The notes under the pieces: model-generated
What the model was told of the DNA's origin: nothing
Database searches by the model: none
What the model saw: the letters and a program-made list of their open reading frames with translations, nothing else
Part shown: piece after piece, positions 61,941 through 64,000 of the stretch
Layout of the letters: each line of letters opens with the position of its first letter
How positions within the stretch are numbered: position 1 is the stretch's first letter
NCBI GenBank assembly: GCA_002368155.1
Contig: AP018180.1
Span: forward strand, 3,660,719 to 3,724,718
Source of the DNA: Nostoc carneum NIES-2107
GTDB lineage: Bacteria; Cyanobacteriota; Cyanobacteriia; Cyanobacteriales; Nostocaceae
Direction: 5' to 3'
Length of the DNA stretch: 64,000 nt
Made by a program: the position numbers and the translations under genes

Positions 61941-63290
61941 ATGGCAGCAAGCTATACAGTTAAGAAAATCAAAAAATCCCTTCACGAGGCTGGTGTTAAA
62001 TTTGTCCGCATTCTCTGGTGTGATAATGCCAACATCATTCGGGGGAAAGCGGTGCATTTAGAGATGCTTTCGCACTATTTTGAACATGGTGTAGGCATAT
62101 CGGCAGGGGAACAGGGCATACCTGTGATGTATGATGCGATCGCACCTGATTGTGGTTTGGCTCCTGTGGGTGAAATCCGCTTGGTTGCAGATTGGGATAG
62201 TCTGACACCTTTACCATACGCGCCTGGTCATGCGCGCGTGCTGGGAAATATGATACTTGATCGGCAACCTTGGGCGTTTTGTCCGCGCCATTTTCTCATG
62301 GAGATGATCGCCGCCGCCAAACGTGAGGGATTGGAAGTAAAAGCCGCCTTTGAAAACGAATTTTATCTATTGCGACAAACATCTGAGGGCATTGTACCTA
62401 CAGAATCAACGGTGTTTGCTGCTACTCAAGCAATGGATATTAATCGGGAGGTGATTGATGCGATCGCAGATGCGTTGATTGCTCAAAAAATCCCTGTAGA
62501 ACAGTATTATCCAGAATCCGGCCCCGGTCAGCAGGAAATATCTATGCGTTATACCGACGCTTTGCGTGCCGCTAACTACCAAATTGTATTTCGAGAAACC
62601 GTCAGAGCGATCGCCCGTCATCACAATTTGACAGCATCTTTCTTACCAAAAATCTTTGCTGACGCAGCCAGTAGCGGTTGTCACATCCATCTCAGTTTGT
62701 GGCGTGACGGGGAAAACATTGTACCCGATGCCCAAGGTGCCGCAGGTCTTTCTTCGACAGCTAGAGCGTTTATTGCAGGTATTCTGCATCATCTACCAGC
62801 ACTGATGGCAATTACCACCCCTAGTCCTAATTCTTACCGCCGCATTCGTCCTCATACTTGGAGTGGTGCTTTCCGTTGTTGGGGAATCGATAACCGCGAA
62901 GCTGCTGTGAGAGTTCCCAGCGACCCTGAATTTGGCAATCCGACACATTTCGAGGTCAAAACTGTAGATGCAACCGCGAATCCTTTCTTAGCTTTAGGCG
63001 CAATCATTGCAGCCGGACTAGATGGAATACAACGCCATCTTGAACTCGCAAACCCCGTTAACGAAGACCCAGGAAATTTACCCATCGAACAGCGTACAGC
63101 CAATGGTATTGACCCCTTACCCACAAACTTAGGAGAAGCGTTAGACCATCTCAGACAAAATAACGTCTTATTAAATGCTTTAAATCCCCAATTATCACAA
63201 GCCTTTGTCGCAGTACGTCAAGCCGAATGGCTAGCAATGAAAGATTGGGATTTAGATGCAGAAGTAAAGCTGTTATTGGAGAGGTATTGA
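61941..63290 (+). CDS. Glutamine synthetase-like ligase
   Basis: A 449-residue member of the GS superfamily, in the group near gamma-glutamylpolyamine/FluG-type ligases rather than GlnA or GlnN. The N-domain has VRILWCDNANIIRGKA (about 22-37). Catalytic motifs are AFENEFYLL (about 135-143), PESGPGQQEISMRY, GCHIHLSLW (His) and NSYRRIRPHTWSGAF (Arg). It may ligate glutamate to an amine. The next gene, across a repeat array, is an amidohydrolase, and GS-amidohydrolase pairs occur fused in FluG proteins. Confidence 0.88.
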   Translation: MAASYTVKKIKKSLHEAGVKFVRILWCDNANIIRGKAVHLEMLSHYFEHGVGISAGEQGIPVMYDAIAPDCGLAPVGEIRLVADWDSLTPLPYAPGHARVLGNMILDRQPWAFCPRHFLMEMIAAAKREGLEVKAAFENEFYLLRQTSEGIVPTESTVFAATQAMDINREVIDAIADALIAQKIPVEQYYPESGPGQQEISMRYTDALRAANYQIVFRETVRAIARHHNLTASFLPKIFADAASSGCHIHLSLWRDGENIVPDAQGAAGLSSTARAFIAGILHHLPALMAITTPSPNSYRRIRPHTWSGAFRCWGIDNREAAVRVPSDPEFGNPTHFEVKTVDATANPFLALGAIIAAGLDGIQRHLELANPVNEDPGNLPIEQRTANGIDPLPTNLGEALDHLRQNNVLLNALNPQLSQAFVAVRQAEWLAMKDWDLDAEVKLLLERY

Positions 63291-63875
63291 GGGGACTGGG
63301 CATAGGGCATAGGGCATTGGGCATGGGGCAAAGATGAAGGGTTAAGGGTCAAGGGTCAAAGGTCAAGGGTTAAGGTTGGAATGTGGCTTTCAAAAGTGCA
63401 GGTTTGCGGAGAAAAAGTGCAATGCTCAGGTTCAAAGCCTCAAGTTCTAAGGTAAAAGTTGCAACTTCACAGATAAAACGTGCAACTTCCAAGCTCAAAA
63501 CCGCAACTTTGGAGATAAAAGCCCCAACGTTCAGGTTCAAAACCGCAACTTTGAAGATAAAAGGCGCAACGTCCAAGCTCAAAACCGCAAATTCGCAGAT
63601 AAAAGCTACAACGTCCAAGCTCAAAGCTGCAACTTCCACCCTCAAAACCTCAACGTTCAAGCTCAAAGCTGCAACTGTCACCTTCAAAACCTCAATCTCC
63701 CAGTTCAAAGCTGCAACTGTCACCCTCAACACCCCAATTTCCCCGCTTAAAACCTAATCATTGTCCCTAGCTTCCCAATTACCAATTACCAATTACCCAT
63801 TACCCATTACTCATTACTGATTACTCATTACTCATTACCCATTACTCATTACCCATTCCCCCTTCCCCCTTCCTT
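63291..63875. other. Repeat region between GS-like and amidohydrolase genes
   Basis: The 585-bp gap consists almost wholly of repeats. There are 7-bp units (GGGCATA, then GGTCAAG; 63291-63375), the 21-bp array (63396-63752), then ATTACCA/ATTACCC/ATTACTC 7-bp units (63770-63870). Confidence 0.8.
63396..63752. repeat. Seventeen-unit 21-bp tandem repeat
   Basis: Exactly 17 units of 21 bp have a consensus near GCAACTTCCAAGCTCAAAACC, many alternating with units ending AGATAAAAG, giving a partial 42-bp higher-order period. Long frames are open on both strands because the period is a multiple of three. On the plus strand (63383-63757, GTG start) the product would be a lysine-rich heptad repeat (ATSKLKT). 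Coding is possible but unproven. Confidence 0.85.
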
Positions 63876-64000
63876 ATGCAACTCAACCTCACCGACATTC
63901 CCCTCATTGATCAACACGCGCACAATATACTGCGGCCGGAAGTCGCGGCGCGTTATCCGTTTGCAGCTGCGTTTACGGAAGGATATGACGAGGAAATAGT
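63876..64000 (+). CDS. Amidohydrolase, 5' part (cut by window end)
   Basis: The first 41 codons (MQLNLTDIPLIDQHAHNILR, then PEVAARYPFAAAF) have the DQHAH metal-binding motif that opens amidohydrolase TIM barrels, such as the N-terminal domain of FluG. The gene runs off the window. The preceding GS-like gene on the same strand suggests a joint pathway. Confidence 0.7.
   Translation, partial: MQLNLTDIPLIDQHAHNILRPEVAARYPFAAAFTEGYDEEI

Noticed and set aside
63370-63732. Hydrophobic 120-codon minus-strand frame across the 21-bp array
   Set aside because: Open only because the repeat period is a multiple of three; start would be a TTG without support.
63396-63752. 21-bp repeat array as a CRISPR array
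   Set aside because: Units are contiguous without unique spacers, and no cas genes are present.
1-64000. tRNA, rRNA or riboswitch genes
   Set aside because: Scanned by eye for T-loop and conserved core motifs; none convincing. A covariance-model search would be needed to exclude them.

Overview
The window looks like chromosome from a filamentous, probably heterocystous, cyanobacterium close to Nostoc/Tolypothrix/Calothrix. Four things point there: many copies of the HIP1 octamer GCGATCGC; typical cyanobacterial genes (heme oxygenase 1, CrtW ketolase, DUF3370 and DUF5331 proteins, hormogonium-polysaccharide genes, a bacterial dynamin very like the Nostoc punctiforme BDLP); many intergenic 7-bp tandem repeats; and several families of small palindromic or MITE-like repeats. 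No tRNA, rRNA or CRISPR array was seen.

Layout. 0.2-0.9 kb: 1-Cys peroxiredoxin. 1.0-9.2 kb: a minus-strand exopolysaccharide cluster (hpsL-like membrane protein, then four glycosyltransferases), split by an IS630-family element at 6.2-7.5 kb. 9.3-13.6 kb: glmM, heme oxygenase and a CobW-type GTPase. 14.0-16.5 kb: seven tandem small genes encoding peptides with a double-glycine leader, with hairpins between them. 16.9-19.0 kb: a heme-binding Tll0287-like/HAMP membrane protein and a ParA-like ATPase. 19.6-21.7 kb: stress-type protein, small zinc-ribbon protein, isoaspartyl peptidase and an HflX-like N-terminal fragment. 21.7-22.6 kb: an IS1-family element nested inside a MITE. 22.8-28.7 kb: crtW and two large fusion genes (GH1-RmlD and glycosyltransferase-UDP-galactopyranose mutase).

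30.2-38.1 kb is a DNA phosphorothioation island: PD-(D/E)XK nuclease, dndC, dndB, an HNH nuclease that appears to carry a phosphorothioate-sensing domain, a dnd-associated protein and a Uma2 nuclease. No dndD or dndE is visible. A second IS630-type element sits exactly at the 5' end of the HNH nuclease gene. 38.2-39.6 kb holds gene remnants. 39.6-44.3 kb is a dynamin operon: a small coiled-coil membrane protein, BDLP, and a second dynamin ending in a DnaJ domain.

44.6-64.0 kb is mostly housekeeping and signalling: cysteine synthase, thioredoxin-like ferredoxin, DUF5331 protein, a 1798-residue Ser/Thr kinase-ATPase-GAF-histidine kinase, beta-carbonic anhydrase, an acetate-type symporter with its small subunit, an MprF-like protein, a secreted esterase, a VapBC-like pair, a transaldolase-like aldolase, a DUF1349 protein, and a glutamine-synthetase-like gene followed by an amidohydrolase cut by the window end. 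Between those last two lies an array of exactly 17 units of 21 bp.

The parts most worth following up are the seven-gene leader-peptide array, the incomplete phosphorothioation island with its IS-disrupted nuclease, the dynamin/J-domain operon, and two non-autonomous mobile-element families whose target-site duplications can be read directly.
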